A stretch of DNA of 64,000 bases, taken from NCBI GenBank assembly GCA_016801885.1, contig CM028888.1, positions 4,758,501-4,822,500 of the forward strand, in the 5' to 3' direction. Origin of the DNA: Toxotes chatareus (Eukaryota; Chordata; Actinopteri; Toxotidae). This document shows, piece after piece, positions 24,395-37,814 of the stretch (position 1 is the stretch's first letter; the number at the start of each line of letters is the position of its first letter). The notes under the pieces were generated by a model. It saw nothing but the letters and a program-made list of their open reading frames with translations, did not search any database and was not told the DNA's origin. The position numbers and the translations under genes were made by a program.

Positions 24395-24730
24395 TAATAT
24401 TTCCCCGGTGACACCGGTGAGTCAGTGATCACTGTGCACCTTTCCTTGTTGTCGTGCTGCTGCCTTTCATTCCTGCTCTCTTGGTTCTAATATGTAAATG
24501 GTCTCTTAAAAATTAATTTAGCATTTAATTATGTATTTATTCACAAGTAAATATGCCAAAAGTGTCTGTGGCGTCAGCAACACGCGCGTAAGTCAGCGGC
24601 CAGCTGTTCTCTCTGCTATGACCTTGACTAACTTTTACAGCTCAGGAGCAACAGTATCATTTAATAGGAAAATCTGAAGTGGTCTGCACAGCATTTTAAT
24701 TCAGTCAGACCCCGGACAAGCACACGCAAT
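24395..24730. promoter_or_regulatory. Candidate regulatory block with AP-1 and palindrome
   Basis: A consensus AP-1 word TGAGTCA at 24418-24424 overlaps a perfect 12-base palindrome CAGTGATCACTG at 24423-24434, next to an ACCGGT palindrome. A CAGCTG E-box lies at 24601-24606, and CATTTAATTATG and AACACGCGCG words follow the first cluster. This density of intact sites in otherwise repeat-free DNA suggests a regulatory role, by inference. Confidence 0.33.
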
Positions 24731-24771
24731 GGAGAAAAATCAAAAATGAAGACACAGTTCGCTGCACTCCC

Positions 24772-24792
24772 AAAAAAAAAAAAAAAAAAAAA
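24772..24792 (+). repeat. Poly(A) run (21 A)
   Basis: An A21 homopolymer just downstream of the candidate block. It is not preceded by any recognisable retroposon. Confidence 0.9.
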
Positions 24793-27700
24793 CTGAACCT
24801 ATTTTAGACTTCTTGATATTTATTTTAATATTCTTTTGCAAGTGGAAGTGGACATTACTTAGAAAAATTACAATAAATATACAATTTTATCCAACAAAAC
24901 AGGTATCTAATTAAAAGTAGCCCTCGTAGAGAATTAAACTAAAGTAAACACACTGTTTTATAGTAAAACATTCAGTGTGAATTAAACTAAATAAGGAGGC
25001 AGCTGTATTGTACTATATTTTTACTTCAAATCCCATATTGTAAAGATTATTAGACTTCAATTGCCTCTTCACTGTCACTATAGTAAACAGTAAGCTGTAA
25101 ATGAAGACAAGAAGCTAGTCCACATTCTGCATTATGTTAGAAATGCTAAAATCCAAGAATTTTCAGTATTAACTCTGAATAATGAAATAAGTGGAATTTA
25201 GACAAAAGAACTTGAAAAATTCAGATAAAATCCTGATCATAAAAATTTTCAGTCATTTATTGTTGACTTGTCTTTAGCAGCTATTTCGTATTCTTAATGA
25301 TTTTACATTTTCTTCATTTTTGACATCATTTTTTCTTAGCAGAAGAATATTCCGAGCTTTTAACAACAACAGAGGTGTTTCCTTGTAAAGTAGGAGAAGG
25401 AATTGTTCAATTCCTGGGAACAAAAAAAGTCCTGTGAAAATCAGTGCAAATAGTTTGTCTGCTTTGATTAAGAAGCGGTTAAACCATTGTTGGGACTTGT
25501 TTACTGAGGGCAGTTTTAGATTAGTGGAGATTACTCATCACCAAATTCCTAAAATTTTATTTCGCCAGGGAGGGTGAAGTTAAGGAGTTTGACAGGATGA
25601 AACAAGTATATTTTTTTTACAGAACAGTCTTGACTTCTCAAGCTTTCATTTCTGAACACCCCCACGACCACCACCCTTGGCCAAAAAAAAAAAAAAAGTT
25701 TCCTACTGAGGAATGTTTGGGGGTGGGTCCACTGGTCCGACTGCAGTGTCCCCTTACAGTCCGACTGACCAGCAGGCTCTGAGGGGTGATTGATTGTGTG
25801 GTGCTGGGGCCATCAAGGACCCTTTCTACAGCTTTAGAGGTTAGGGGTCACCTCTCCTGCAAATCTGCTTCCTTTTGTACAGTCGCAACACCAGGAGAGC
25901 AGTGTCACATCAACCCCTTCTCTTTTCTCCCCCCCATCCCTCCTCCCTCTTGTCTTCACCCTGGGAAAATGGGGGAGGCGTCAATTAAATCTTTTCTCTC
26001 TTTCGCTTCAGTTCTCTCTGTCTTCTGAAGTTGCTCCTTTAAAAAAAGCAAATTCTTTAGGTTTACATGCAAAGAGGCGCTCAGGGCAAAGCTGCGGTGC
26101 TGTTAAAAAGGGTGTGTTAAGGTTTCCTCAGAATAAAACTAATGATAATGGAGCATGCAAGCTGTTGTAGAAACACTCCTTAATGGATTGCTTAAGCAAG
26201 CAATTAGCAGTGCACTAACAGCCAGATATCAGCATCTGAATGGTTTAAAATATGTGTCAGTTGTAGTGATGCTATGTGGCAGTTACTCTTGTTAATAGAT
26301 TGATGTGAAACAGGGCGGACTGAGGCATTGATATAATGCAAAACAAGCTTCTTCTGTTCTCTCTGGTACTGTTGACAAGTTCTCAAACTAGACTCTGGAA
26401 AGGTTTTGCTGTATTGTATAATCTTCCTCCCCCACACAATAAAAAAGCCAAACCAAAATCTAAAACCATAACCGTTTGATTTAAAATCTTTGATGGGGAG
26501 GGAAAGCAGAGGAAAGAGGGGAGGGTTTGGGCTTCGTGGCCATCCTTAAACACCAGCGAGAGCAGAGAGAAGGCCTGCAATGTAATCCTTTTATATGTAG
26601 TCGGTCCGAAGGGTTTGCTGAGGGATAACATTGCAATTCAGAAAATGTGGCTGGTCCTTGGCCCTCAGGGGCCAAGCCTTTGTGGTCACAGGACCAGGAT
26701 TACACTTTAACCCCCACCACCGCAAGCAACCAGTTCCCCCAGCCCCCCCTGGCTAAGGCCTGGGGTCAGGTGAAAGGCCAGGAATCTTAAACAGGGCAGA
26801 AAAGGAGGGAAAAGGGAAAAAAAAAAGAGAAAGTCCATCCTTTAAACATACCGAAATGCAGTGCTTTGACCCAGTCCTGGATTTCATTTGGATTCCACCT
26901 CTGAAGACCATAGTTTGTGCTTTGTTCCTCTCCAATAAGTAGATGCCAAGTATTTACATCACCAATCAAGTAAATATAAGGAAACAGGTTTTGTTTGAAC
27001 TATGAAGAACTTTGTTTGAATCAAACTCTGATATGATGATACACCAGACCAGCAGTGCCGAAACAAATGAACATGAAAAAAAAACATGCTACAGAAACGG
27101 ATTGAAATGCAAGCTTTGCCAAAATAATCAATCAAAATAAAAGGAAAGGCGCAAGGTATGATTTATTGAAAGGCTTTTCAGTGCACTAAATTAGTTTCTA
27201 ACAGCAAGGTTTTTCTTTTTAACTAAACAATTTGTCACCATCCATTAATATGTATGGTGTATCTATCCTTAGGACAACTGTCAATGTTTTAGATGAAGTT
27301 TTGCTTGAGCCTGTCAGTGCATGTCCAGATACTGTTCATGGACAAAGTGATATGTAACACCATGTCTATTTCTCCTCTTTGTGAGTACGTTCTACTACAA
27401 ACAAATTCATTATCTTGGCATCCATGTAACAGCCTTTTTACATGATTCTGTCATGCCCATCACAAACTGGTCTCGCTGAATTTTATGTGATTAGCACAAG
27501 GTATTAACATGCAGATTTCACAGTCCATCCCAGAGAAGTGTGGGAAATACATTTTCTCACCACAAAATCAATACATGAAGGCAGACTGGCCTAAAACAGA
27601 TGGCAGCCTGAACACTCTTAGTGTCTGAAAGTGTTTGATGTTAAATGTTAAGGGGCAAATGGGTGAAAATGACATGTCCTGTTAGTGGTCACATTATCCA

Positions 27701-29289
27701 GTGAGTGATGCAAGAATGCAATGGTCTCATCATTTCTGTCCACAATACATGATCAGTGTCCGTGCTCATTTTAATTGAATTTGAAGATGGCGTGTGTGTG
27801 TGTGTCGTCTCCACAGGCAGAATCTTTGTTATAAATCAGCCCGTTGTGGCTGCGTGGTGCTGCTCAATCACATGTATGAAGTCAGAAATGTTGGTTCTGT
27901 TTCTAGTTGCTGCGTGTGTTCTCTCCTGACCACCCAAGTGTGTGAGCAGAGGCCGTGTTTGTGCCTGTTGTGTGTTGCTGTCGGGTGTGTCAGTCAGCTT
28001 GTTTGCAGGCCAGATATACTGAGGAAGCGATGGGGTCAAGGTAGGAGAACCCCCCCAAAAAAAAAAAGTGTGGATTTATAGCAGCTAGTCTGGGTCAGAG
28101 AGCCAGTGGTCTCTCCCTCCCACACCTCACTATAATTTCCTGGGCTCTGTCCATGGAGAAATATGGCCTGGAGACACAGAGATAGGAAGGGAAGAAGAGC
28201 TAAAGATAGAGATGATGGGGCAGACGCAAAGTGGCAAGACAAGGAGATGAGGAAGACGCAGTGGGGAGATGTCAACAAGTTCCACACTGTTTTCCAGTTC
28301 TCCACCTTTTTACATTAAGCACACATCTCACAATGTCTTTCATTAAGAGTCTTAATGATTCTTAATGATACTCAAGGAACAAATAAGAGGCTCATCAAAG
28401 AATCTTTCTGCTTCAAAAGGTAAAAAGATAAGACAGCCAATGTTCTGTTTTTATTATTGTCAGCCACTGAATCGATCCTACTAATAAGTATTATCTGTGT
28501 CCAGGTATTTCAGGAAATTACTGAGCCTTTTTTTATAAAAATGAAACTATGTGTTTGTGATGTGTTTTTAAAGATTTTTTGTCAGGAGGAATGAACGGGC
28601 CCAGACACAGGCAGGATTGGGAGAGAAAGATTCAGACGTTGGTTTTGGTCTTTTCATGAGATTTGTTAACAGTAAGAAAAATATAAAATAATGTCATCCT
28701 TATCTTTTAAAGGTACAGACTGCATTGGATGGTTCTTTCAAAACCGTTCACCATACCTGGGTTCATCCTGTACCTTCTTTCTGTTCAAGGTCATATTATT
28801 TAAGAGGCTCCATTGTTACTCTTACTCACCTTTAAAGGTCTCCTTGTTGAAGGGTTTCCTAACCGAGTCCCGTCATTTAGAAGACACCTGATAGAGTTAC
28901 TGAAAGTTGATCAGTGATTCCTAAGACACTGTGGGAGTCATTTAGAGAACTGTTGAATTATACTCTTTATCCAATTGTGGTATCAGATCAGGGTTGTTGT
29001 TTTTTTGTCTTTTTTCCAAAAATATTGAAAAACTACATCAAACAAAGCCAAAATAAAGAGCAAGATGAAATTTTTAAAAGTACAGCCTGACCTGCCAACT
29101 ATTGCTGCAGCATGAATGGAAACATTACTGTTCCTCTGTTCTTTGTGAGTGTGATTACAAGTCAGTGTTTTGTTTATTTATTTAGTTAGTTATTGGGAAT
29201 ATCAGGGCCATGTTTTTTTGCACAGTTTCAGTAATTCAGCTCTCCTAACTTAATTACTTGTTGGTCAAGTATGTTTCTATAACCCCTGT

Positions 29290-29348
29290 TTAATTGGTGC
29301 ATCAAAGAAGAATAATTTGTCTTATTCTTCTTTGATGCACCCAATTAA
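29290..29348. repeat. 26 bp near-perfect inverted repeat (hairpin)
   Basis: The left arm 29290-29315 and right arm 29322-29348 pair along their whole length with a single bulged base; the loop is six bases (TTTGTC). The core TGCATCAAAGAAGAATAA of the left arm is matched exactly by TTATTCTTCTTTGATGCA. Flanking bases do not pair, so the palindrome has sharp ends. It is shorter than a usual pre-microRNA stem. It may be a template-switch inversion or the remnant of a short palindromic element. Confidence 0.9.
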
Positions 29349-29479
29349 TATTTGCTGCTGCTGTGGCCCAATTTCATTTAGAATTTTATGACAGTTTGCT
29401 CAAAATCAAAATCTCAGTATCAACCAACAATTTAGTCTAATATTAAATCTTCAATAACCTACTGAGTATCCATCCCTGC

Positions 29480-29752
29480 AACTGTCCCTTTCCAAGCGCA
29501 TAGGAAAACCTACAGTGGCCTTCAGGTATTATAAAAACGCAAAAGGTCCACTCTAGAGCCAGTGTTTGGTTTGTCCATTCTGGGCTACTGTAGAAACATG
29601 GCGGGCTCCGTGGAAGACGACGAGCTCCCCATGTAGATATGAAGGACTCATTCTAAGCTAACAAGACACAGATACACTAAAACATAATCACGAATATTAT
29701 GTTCCGTTTCTGCCAGTAGATCCGCCTAAATCCTACACACTGGTTCTTTACA
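29480..29752 (-). mobile_element. Dispersed teleost repeat (SINE/MITE-like), degenerate
   Basis: On the - strand the element begins near 29752 with GTGTAGGATTTAGGCGGATC, then CTACTGGCAGAAACGGAACA. It passes through GGAGCCCGCCATGTTTCTAC and CCCAGAATGGACAAACCAAA and ends near CTGAAGGCCACTGTAGG. I recognise this order of words from a very common repeat in percomorph genomes. It is non-coding; the ATGTTTC and GAAGACGACGAGC words in it are not exons. The family name is not recalled and the boundaries are approximate. Confidence 0.7.
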
Positions 29753-30489
29753 CTGTTTTTGATTTAAATTTGTTTTTAAAAAGAATTTTCCATGATGAAC
29801 TACAGTCATGTCCTTCACATGGTCTTGTTTCAAGATACTAATTTCCAGAAAGAATAACCTCAAAAGAGGATAAAATGTACTGGGAACAACTGGAATTATC
29901 TCAATCCTCCTGCAGAATAAAAAGTCCTCATGGCTCATATCAGACCACTTGCTCGTTAAGATGGTTGTTGCAATGTATCTCCATTGTATACCTGACTTTC
30001 CTGCTCATATTGTGCCCATGTTACAACAGCATGTTAGAGAAAGAGCATTTACCCCCAGTGACCCCAATGCTCCATAACAAACACCTGACCCTCTAAACTA
30101 CTTTCTAATCTCCATTCTCAGCCATTAACTGTCTGAGCGGTGGACACTGACTCTGAAGTCTTACCATATACCATATAAGAGGCTTTTTGCTTGAGGCAAA
30201 CTCCACTGAACTGGGAGGTCATGTGAGGACTTCTCTCCTTCCCCCGTTGCTCTGGCTCCTCAGTGGGAACCAGTGAGTCTGTGTGGAGACAGAGGAGCGC
30301 CCCCTGCTGGCCAGAGGCAGCACTGAGCCAAGCAGACAGCTGTCTCACACATGCTACCCAGCACAAGCACTTTACTTGCTATATTCACACTCATCTGTAT
30401 CGCCTCTTCTTTATTCAGAGGTGACTTTATGGGGCCGTTTTGTTGCGATCAGTGCTATCATCGCCATTATATGATTATCTTCCACTAAT

Positions 30490-30740
30490 CTCTCCAATGT
30501 AATAGTCCTGCAGGACCAATTTCTGGAGCGGGATCGTTTCTTATCTGCATTTTTAAGCAATCTGGGGCAGCAGGCTTCTCACTTCTCCCCAGAGATGGAG
30601 GCTTAAGATGATGGTCTTTTAGTAATGATTTCATTTCTGCCTTCAGTGAATCCCAATTTGATCATCGTGAATGGGAGTATTCAGCTTAGCTCAACGGAAT
30701 TTGGCAGCATTTTGGACTGAAGTGTGAATCTGTAGCAGTA
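30490..30740. promoter_or_regulatory. Candidate conserved non-coding block
   Basis: Repeat-free DNA with an overlapping GTCCTGCAGGACC palindrome near 30505-30517, CTTAAGATGATGG, TAGTAATGATTTC and ATTTGATCATCGTG words. There is no reading frame with recognisable content. It is listed as possibly regulatory because it contrasts with the AT-rich, repeat-containing flanks. Confidence 0.25.
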
Positions 30741-31522
30741 TGCACTCATGGTGAAGACATATGAATATCTACATTAGAATAACAGATCTGTATGCTTATT
30801 CCACACCTAATGTCTTTTAGTGAATATTTTCCAAAGTCTTCATTTTTCAAAGATAATTTTAGGATTAGTTTATTTCCTCCTGGATACCAGTTCTTTGTGA
30901 GATCTATTTTAGAAACCACAGGTGGGCACATACAGGTGGTTGTTAACAGTCCTGGCACTGAATACACTTGTTTTCTCTCCTCTCTCTTTCTGTCTGAGAA
31001 GCTTTTGAGCCTCGCTGAGTTTCTCAGCTGCCTTTGATTTTCTCGTACAAATGTGGAAAACATGCGCCTCCTCTGCTCTCATCTGCCTGAGCATGCACGC
31101 AGCAAAAAGACTAAATCTACAAGCTGCCCAGCGATATTGTGATAAGTGGAGTTCCCTGGTGAAAAAGATGAAGTAAGGAATTAAATCAAAGCCACAATTT
31201 AGATGTGTGGTAGGACTCTTTATTCTCTTTCTTTGTCAAACAGATATGAAATATTGGCTTTGTGCAAGGAGCAGAGGAGCATGTGTTAATGTGTGCAGGT
31301 CCAATTTGTTCTCCTCTTAGTACTTTTGATTGGAATTGTCTGTTCAGAGTTCAAACTGAAAGATTTATACAACAGTTTAGGCAATAACTTTAAGGGAATA
31401 TAATGTAATGCTAGCCTGTACAGTTTACAGAATATACTACAACAGAATTATTTCTGAAAGAGTTTCCCCAACATGTTTTAAAAGGAATTGATCAATATTC
31501 ATTATATAAGGAAATATAATGG

Positions 31523-31640
31523 GGAAATGGGTCATTGCAGTAATAAATAAATAATGTACAGCAGGAAAACCAAAGAAGAAGGTATACTATTTTGAGTCAT
31601 GTCCACATTTCATTCTTTTAAAATCAGGTCCTGCAATTCA
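31523..31640 (+). repeat. Diverged local duplication, copy A
   Basis: Shares TGGGTCATTGCAGTAATAAA, a TAATGTACAGCAGGAA word and GTCCACATTT...TTTTAAAATCAG with a second copy about 257 bases downstream. The spacing and order of the shared words indicate one duplicated unit that has since acquired indels. Confidence 0.75.
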
Positions 31641-31779
31641 CTGCAATGTGGATAAAATACAAATTATAATAAAATGTTCCTTTACATCATTAGAAGGAAA
31701 CTCATTAATAATTATAATGAGAAAAAGAGGAACACGAAAAAATTTTAAAAAGACAGATGAAAATTTCTGTATATCCAGA

Positions 31780-31897
31780 GAAACTGGGTCATTGCAGCAA
31801 TAAAGGTATAATGCACAGCAAGAATTTTTTTTTTTTTAAAATATGCAATATGCAGTATTTTGCATCCTGTCCACATATTTTAAATCAGCATCTGTCT
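31780..31897 (+). repeat. Diverged local duplication, copy B
   Basis: The matching words are TGGGTCATTGCAGCAATAAA, TAATGCACAGCAAGAA and GTCCACATAT...TTTAAATCAG. A T/A-rich expansion has been inserted relative to copy A. The intervening DNA has no gene. Confidence 0.75.
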
Positions 31898-32689
31898 TTG
31901 CTGTGAGGGCACTTTCATGCAAGTTGTGTATATAGTTTTTATTACACTGGGGTTTAAATAACAAAAATTACAAATAATGCCAATTTGGTACTTGAAGATT
32001 AATCATTTCAAGATTCTGTGACGTGATTTCTAAATAATCTTTGCTCTTAAAAATAGGTATTTAAGCAACCTGTATAGAACTGACAGTTAAATATAGTATG
32101 TTCCTATCATGTAGGAGTGAGAATTGTTCTGCAGCACATAATCCTGTATTCCATCTGTCTTCTGTAGTTCTCCTGCATGTTGAAATTAGAAGTTGTATGT
32201 ATTTATGCTGCATAACCCAAGTCGGCTGTAATCCTTATTTATATTCTGTTTTAATATTTATGTTCCATTTTTTCCATGCTACTTGTTGCTACATTGAGCC
32301 ACTTCCCCCACAGGGATCATTAAAGTTTTATCGTTTTTATCGTTTTTTTTTTCCTCTTATTGCTGTATATTATAGAACAACAGCACACTACTGTATGTAG
32401 CACCACCAAAGGACACAAATGAATGAAACGAGGCCAAGACACAATCGTAATGGAGAGAGAGAACAACCCTGTGCGCTCCCCCCACACCACCCACCATCCC
32501 CACAACCTCCAAATCAATTTCCTTTAAATGGAATTAAGTGAGATTGAGACACACCACTATATTAGTTCTTCAAAACGCAACCCTCCCAGCAACTCAAAGA
32601 CATGCACACATACACCCCTCACACACACACACACACAACACTTCCTCTCCTCCTTTTCTTCCTCTCCAACAACTGCCTTTTTCCCCTTG

Positions 32690-32870
32690 ATGGAGTTTGA
32701 TCAACACGCAGCTGATCTATAAATAAAGGCTTTTTCTCCAACCCACAAAGTCATGTTGGTCGCTCACAGTTTGGCTCCAAGGTCATAGCTGCCTGAACTC
32801 CCCTTTATTGCAGTCATCCACCACTTGTTTGGGAAATGGCTTTAAATGCGCTTTAAATTAATGTAAATGT
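32690..32870. promoter_or_regulatory. Candidate conserved non-coding block
   Basis: Starts after a (CA)n tract (32620-32638). It contains an ACGCAGCTGATC E-box, CTATAAATAAAGGC, AAGTCATGTTGGTCGC and TTTAAATTAATGTAAATG words and no repeats. The TATA-like word has no accompanying transcript evidence. Confidence 0.25.
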
Positions 32871-34235
32871 GTTTTTTGATGGAAATGGACACAAAAAATG
32901 AAGAAACAAATGCTTTTTTTCTAAGTGCATAGATTTGTTTTTGAATATAGTCTCTAGGGAGATGCAGTAAACGCACTTGAACACCTTTTTAATACCTATA
33001 ATCGCTGATTTAACCTACGGTCACATGCATCACAGTAAGTGAATGTTATCAGCCAGATGTTTCACACAAATGGGCCCTAAAATGATATGAATCATTAGGT
33101 TTGTGTTTTGTTTTAGAGTTTTGTGTTTAAAACACATCATGGTGTAGTTTGAAACTTACCTGCCTAAACCTGTCATACGCAACCGTTCTTGTTAGGTTGA
33201 GCCACAGTAAGCGAGTAAACTTTGTAACTGCGTACACTATTTTACCTAACTTCCTCCTTTGCTCCCGTCATAATCACTACATCCACTAGAGGTCACCTAA
33301 CAGTGAAATGTAAGTATGGGTCGTAATAAGCTGCTTGCACAGACGACTTGTTGTCGGTCTCATTTCAACGTAGAGATACAGGCAGAAAATCCTAAATTAG
33401 TAGCCAGTATTTTTTTTATAAACAGTCTCAGCCTCCTGATCTACCACCTCTTTGCCGTCTCACTTATTACACAAGGTCAAAGTCTGTCTGAGGGTCCACA
33501 TTGCTCATCTCGAGTGCAAACTGTTGTACAGTTGCAGTCTTGCATTCAGGCTTTGAATAGCAGCTCATGATACATTGCTGTGGTTTTTGCAGTTGCCCTT
33601 TGCTTATTTACTGCTAATGGTTTGCTTCACAATGATACAAGCATAATGGGAGTATTTTTTTTTTTATTCCATACAAAAGCTGCTGGAAGCTGTGTACACT
33701 ATGTCTTGATCTCATCAAGATGAACTCCAGTGTCGCATGATTATTTTTCACATTGTGTTTTTGTTTTTTGGTTTTTTGCTATTCCTGGCATTAGGCAAGA
33801 CTGATGTTTGCACCACTGTGGTGTTCCTTGTGGCACGTTGACAACTGTTTTGCAGAAACAAGAGGCACAGCCATCACATGCGTCTGCGTTTTCCTCACCG
33901 CATTTCCTCTCGAGCAAATACCTCATGTATGTGTATTAAATGCAAACCTCTCCCCGACAATGGAGGCTTGTAGCGCTCTGTGACTTTTCTCTCAGACCTC
34001 CACCCCTGTACTCATCCTCTGCTATTCCCAACAAAAGGCCTAGGTTAACTACATTAAGCTGGCCAAGAAGCATGCCATCCCCATTGTACCTAATACCTTT
34101 CTCATTCAGTAGCGATTTGGCTATGCTTTTCCCTGAGCATTCACATATGATTTGCTCTACTTTTTAAGGTTACGCACATCAGATAGCCGCCTTCTCCCAA
34201 CCCCAACACCCCTCATCTCTGTTTCTTTTTGTCCC

Positions 34236-34262
34236 ACCCCTCCCTTCCCTTCCCTTCCCTTC
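34236..34262 (+). repeat. (CCCTT)n polypyrimidine tract
   Basis: Four to five CCCTT units forming a polypyrimidine stretch within a C/T-rich region. This is simple-sequence DNA without other content. Confidence 0.8.
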
Positions 34263-37200
34263 TCTTCTTCCCAAGCAGTCCGAGAAAACACAACAAACAC
34301 CCCATCCTGTCCAGGGTGTCTATGTTGGAAGGCATGGAGGGTGCTCAGTATGTGTGTGTGTGTGTTGTGGTTAGGACAGTAGAGTGAGGTGCTAAAAGCC
34401 TTTTGTCCAGCAGGAAAGACGATGTCAGCAGCCACAGTGAGGGGGGAAAAAGTGAGGGGGAGCTAGGGTCATTTGGCTTCAGCCTTTTTGTTTGTGTGTG
34501 TGTGCATGTGTGTGTGTGTGTGTATGGGTCGAAGGACCTAAGAGCCTGTGACTAATGTGGGTTTGCAACCCCGTCCCCCCAACCCCCTTTTCCTTTTACA
34601 TTGTATGCCCCCACTGTCCAGATGGCCAGTGAGAAGAATAAATCCTGGGAAGGCGAAGAGAGATTTGGGATTCCATTGCAAGACAGGGGGTAAAGGTGGG
34701 GGGTGACGGGAGGTTGACAGGGTCTGGGTGGAGTTGGGTAAGTCACTCCCAGTCTGTCTGGCCCACAGACCCTTTATATTTTAAAGACGCAGAGAGTGTC
34801 CTGTGGGAAAACACTACTTTTCTGACTTTTACTTAAGAGTAGAACTTTCATGAAGATGAAGCTGTAAGTTTACAATGAACAAGAGGAGACAAATAAACTA
34901 ACACTCATAGACAACAAGTCAGCAACGATAGCACATTAGTAGAGGTAACTTTAAAAAAAAAATTAAGAGGATGTGAAAAATAGCAGCGTTAGCAGCAGTA
35001 GACAGGGCTAGCACATGCTCCTTTTGGGCCCAAATGAGCATTTGGTGAAAAACACATAACATCATTTAAACATAATACTTGAATTATAACAAACGACCAA
35101 ACCCTGATAGACTCTACCTGTTTACCTGACATCTCTGTTTACCTGATGTCTCAGACCGTGGCAGTACAACTGAAAAAAAATACAAAATAAAAATGTTGGA
35201 AATATCGTTATTTTTTCTCAACATTCATAATTATATAGTAGATAATATTTTATGACATTATTTTATATATAACACATTTCTAACATTATATTGTAGCATA
35301 GGTAAATGTCTATAAATTCAGCAGGTGCTTTCAAGGGCATTTCATTCCCTGCTTCCACTTCAAACATCATAGCAATATTTTTTCTATATACTGTAATTGA
35401 GATGAAAAACCCTTTCCCCTATTTTTACCTTATTCTTTGTTGAAAAAACATGTTTTTTGTACAGTATATATTTCTGTATTTTTATTTGGCAAGTGTGGGT
35501 TGGTATTATGTTTAATTTTATGTTTGTGATAACTGGCTAAACACTATGTTTGAAGAAAATCAGCTATGCTTGTTTCTTACTTTGAAATTATACATGTAAA
35601 TTGATTCACTCACTTTGTACAGACCAACAAGTCTCTCTGTGGGTTGTGGCGGCAGCATAGAAATACAGACGGGTCATTTTCGAGGTGTTCAGGGAAGGCA
35701 GAATAGGGGATGAGTCTGTTTTTGAAGCTGCACGGAAGGACACCGTGATCAAAGAGGAAGGAAATGATGTAAGAGTTAAAACGGTGAGAGTTCCCCTATC
35801 AGCACGTTAGCAACATAGAAAGTTGACTTCTAGTAGTTAACTTGTACAGACCTGACACACACACGGCCAGTGTGAGGTGACATTTTTGGCACTTCTTGAA
35901 TTGGTCTGAGACCCTTTTCCTGCTCTGTCTCTCTTTTCATCTTTTGTTGTATATAACTTCACCTCTGAAGAAAACCCATGTTATTCCTCAGGCATTTTAA
36001 TTATAGTTTGTTTACGTCATTTACTCCTTACAGTTTTAGCTTCCAAAGCTGAATCTCTTCTTTTAATGTGCACAGTGTACATTTGTATTACATGTAGCTC
36101 ATTGCAGGTTATATAAAACCCCTATTGTTGTACCCAGATCAGAAGATCTGAAAGGTTTTTTTTTTTTTTTTTTGGATGTTCAAGATCATTAATCTCAGTG
36201 ACAGGGATTTACATCAGCCCACAGATTAACTGATATATTTGGAGTGAAAATGTCTCCATTTCCTGTTAAAGAGAAAAATAGGACTGCTCTCAAATGTGGT
36301 GCTTCATCTGTAAACACGCAATTGAGCATTATATGTGGAGAAAACTGGGTATACAAATGGCCGAGCTACGCAAATTTCTCCGTGGGATACTCGAACCTCC
36401 CACTGAATGCTGTCATTTATTTTCATTGGTTTCCTGCAGTAATGGACTTCGCTTGAACAACATCTTTGTATTTAACCTTGAGAATGAAGCGTCTGAGTGC
36501 ATATGTGCATTTATGTAGTCACAGACGCACAGACGCACACTTAACTATGATGATCATCTCACTGTTTTTTCTTTCTAATAGCACATTTTACTCAGCTTTT
36601 TGCATTTTCACAACGGTCACAATGTAAATTAAGCCTTTTAATTTAACACTATCAGTCATGCTCTAATAGCCAGTGTTATTTATTGCACAGGTAGAATATG
36701 TTTGCTGTGTTACTTGTTATGATTTTGTTGCAGCTAGTCTGCTTTACAACACAAATACTAATTTCATATCTTGCAACACTGGGTTGATGCACTGCAGTGG
36801 TTTTGCATTGTATTAAAGTTTGGTGACTTAGAGGACACAAATAAAAAGTGTCAACATGAGTGCGGCAGAGACAGAGACATCCTGACTGATCTTTAACATT
36901 CCTGGATCCTGCCATCGGTGTCATCTTCCTGTTAGAACTTTGTTTTAACAACTGGTGAAAGCTCTGGATTATAGCCCGCACTATCACAATTTATATTTTG
37001 GTAAATGCTAGTATAAGGGCAGGTTCTTGTCAGTGGCCCCTACTGGCCCTTTACCAGTTGTACATCCCTTGCCAGGTCCCTCCCATTGAACCCCAGTCCC
37101 TGACTGCCAGAGGAAGAGCGAGCCAGTAGTCATGGCCAGGCTGGCTGTGAGTTAGGGAGGCCAGCTGTAGCACAGGAGCTGTTCCCTCTCATTTCCACTT

Positions 37201-37814
37201 CATTTATCTGCCCCCCCTCCTCCCAACCCCCCCAACCCCACCCTCCCTCCATCCATCTATCCCTTCTTCCTTTCTCTTCCTCCCTCTGCCAGTGGACCAG
37301 CACTCTCTCCATGCTGAGCTCCACTGTGCCCAGTCAGCTGTGGCAGAGCAAATGGCATTTCTTTTGTTTCTTCACTCTCTTCTTCAAAGACTCGGATAGT
37401 TTAAGTGCAGTCATATGTTTGTTTTTAAGTAGTATATAAATACTTATTACCAAATGAAAGCCCTCAGATATTAAGGACGCACAAAGCGACCCCTTTATGT
37501 TTTTTCTTTCGTGATAAAGCACCACTTTTGCCTGGCACTTTTGCTCTTTTGCCAAGCTTATAATTTTTTTTAGAAGTATATAAATCAGTTTATCCCTTCA
37601 GTTATAAGGGTTGTAGAGGACACTAAGGCGCTGTTGTTTTAGTTTTAGTTATAAACTGATAATTGAAGTCATGCAGGAAATAAACAAAAGTAAAGGAAAC
37701 CAAATCACTTCCAGATTTGACCCACTGTAGAGCAGAGCCAGGTCCAGACAGAGCACTCTCTCTGTTTCCTTTTCCCTCCCTCCCTCCTCTCCTTGGTATG
37801 AATCTGCCGTATCT

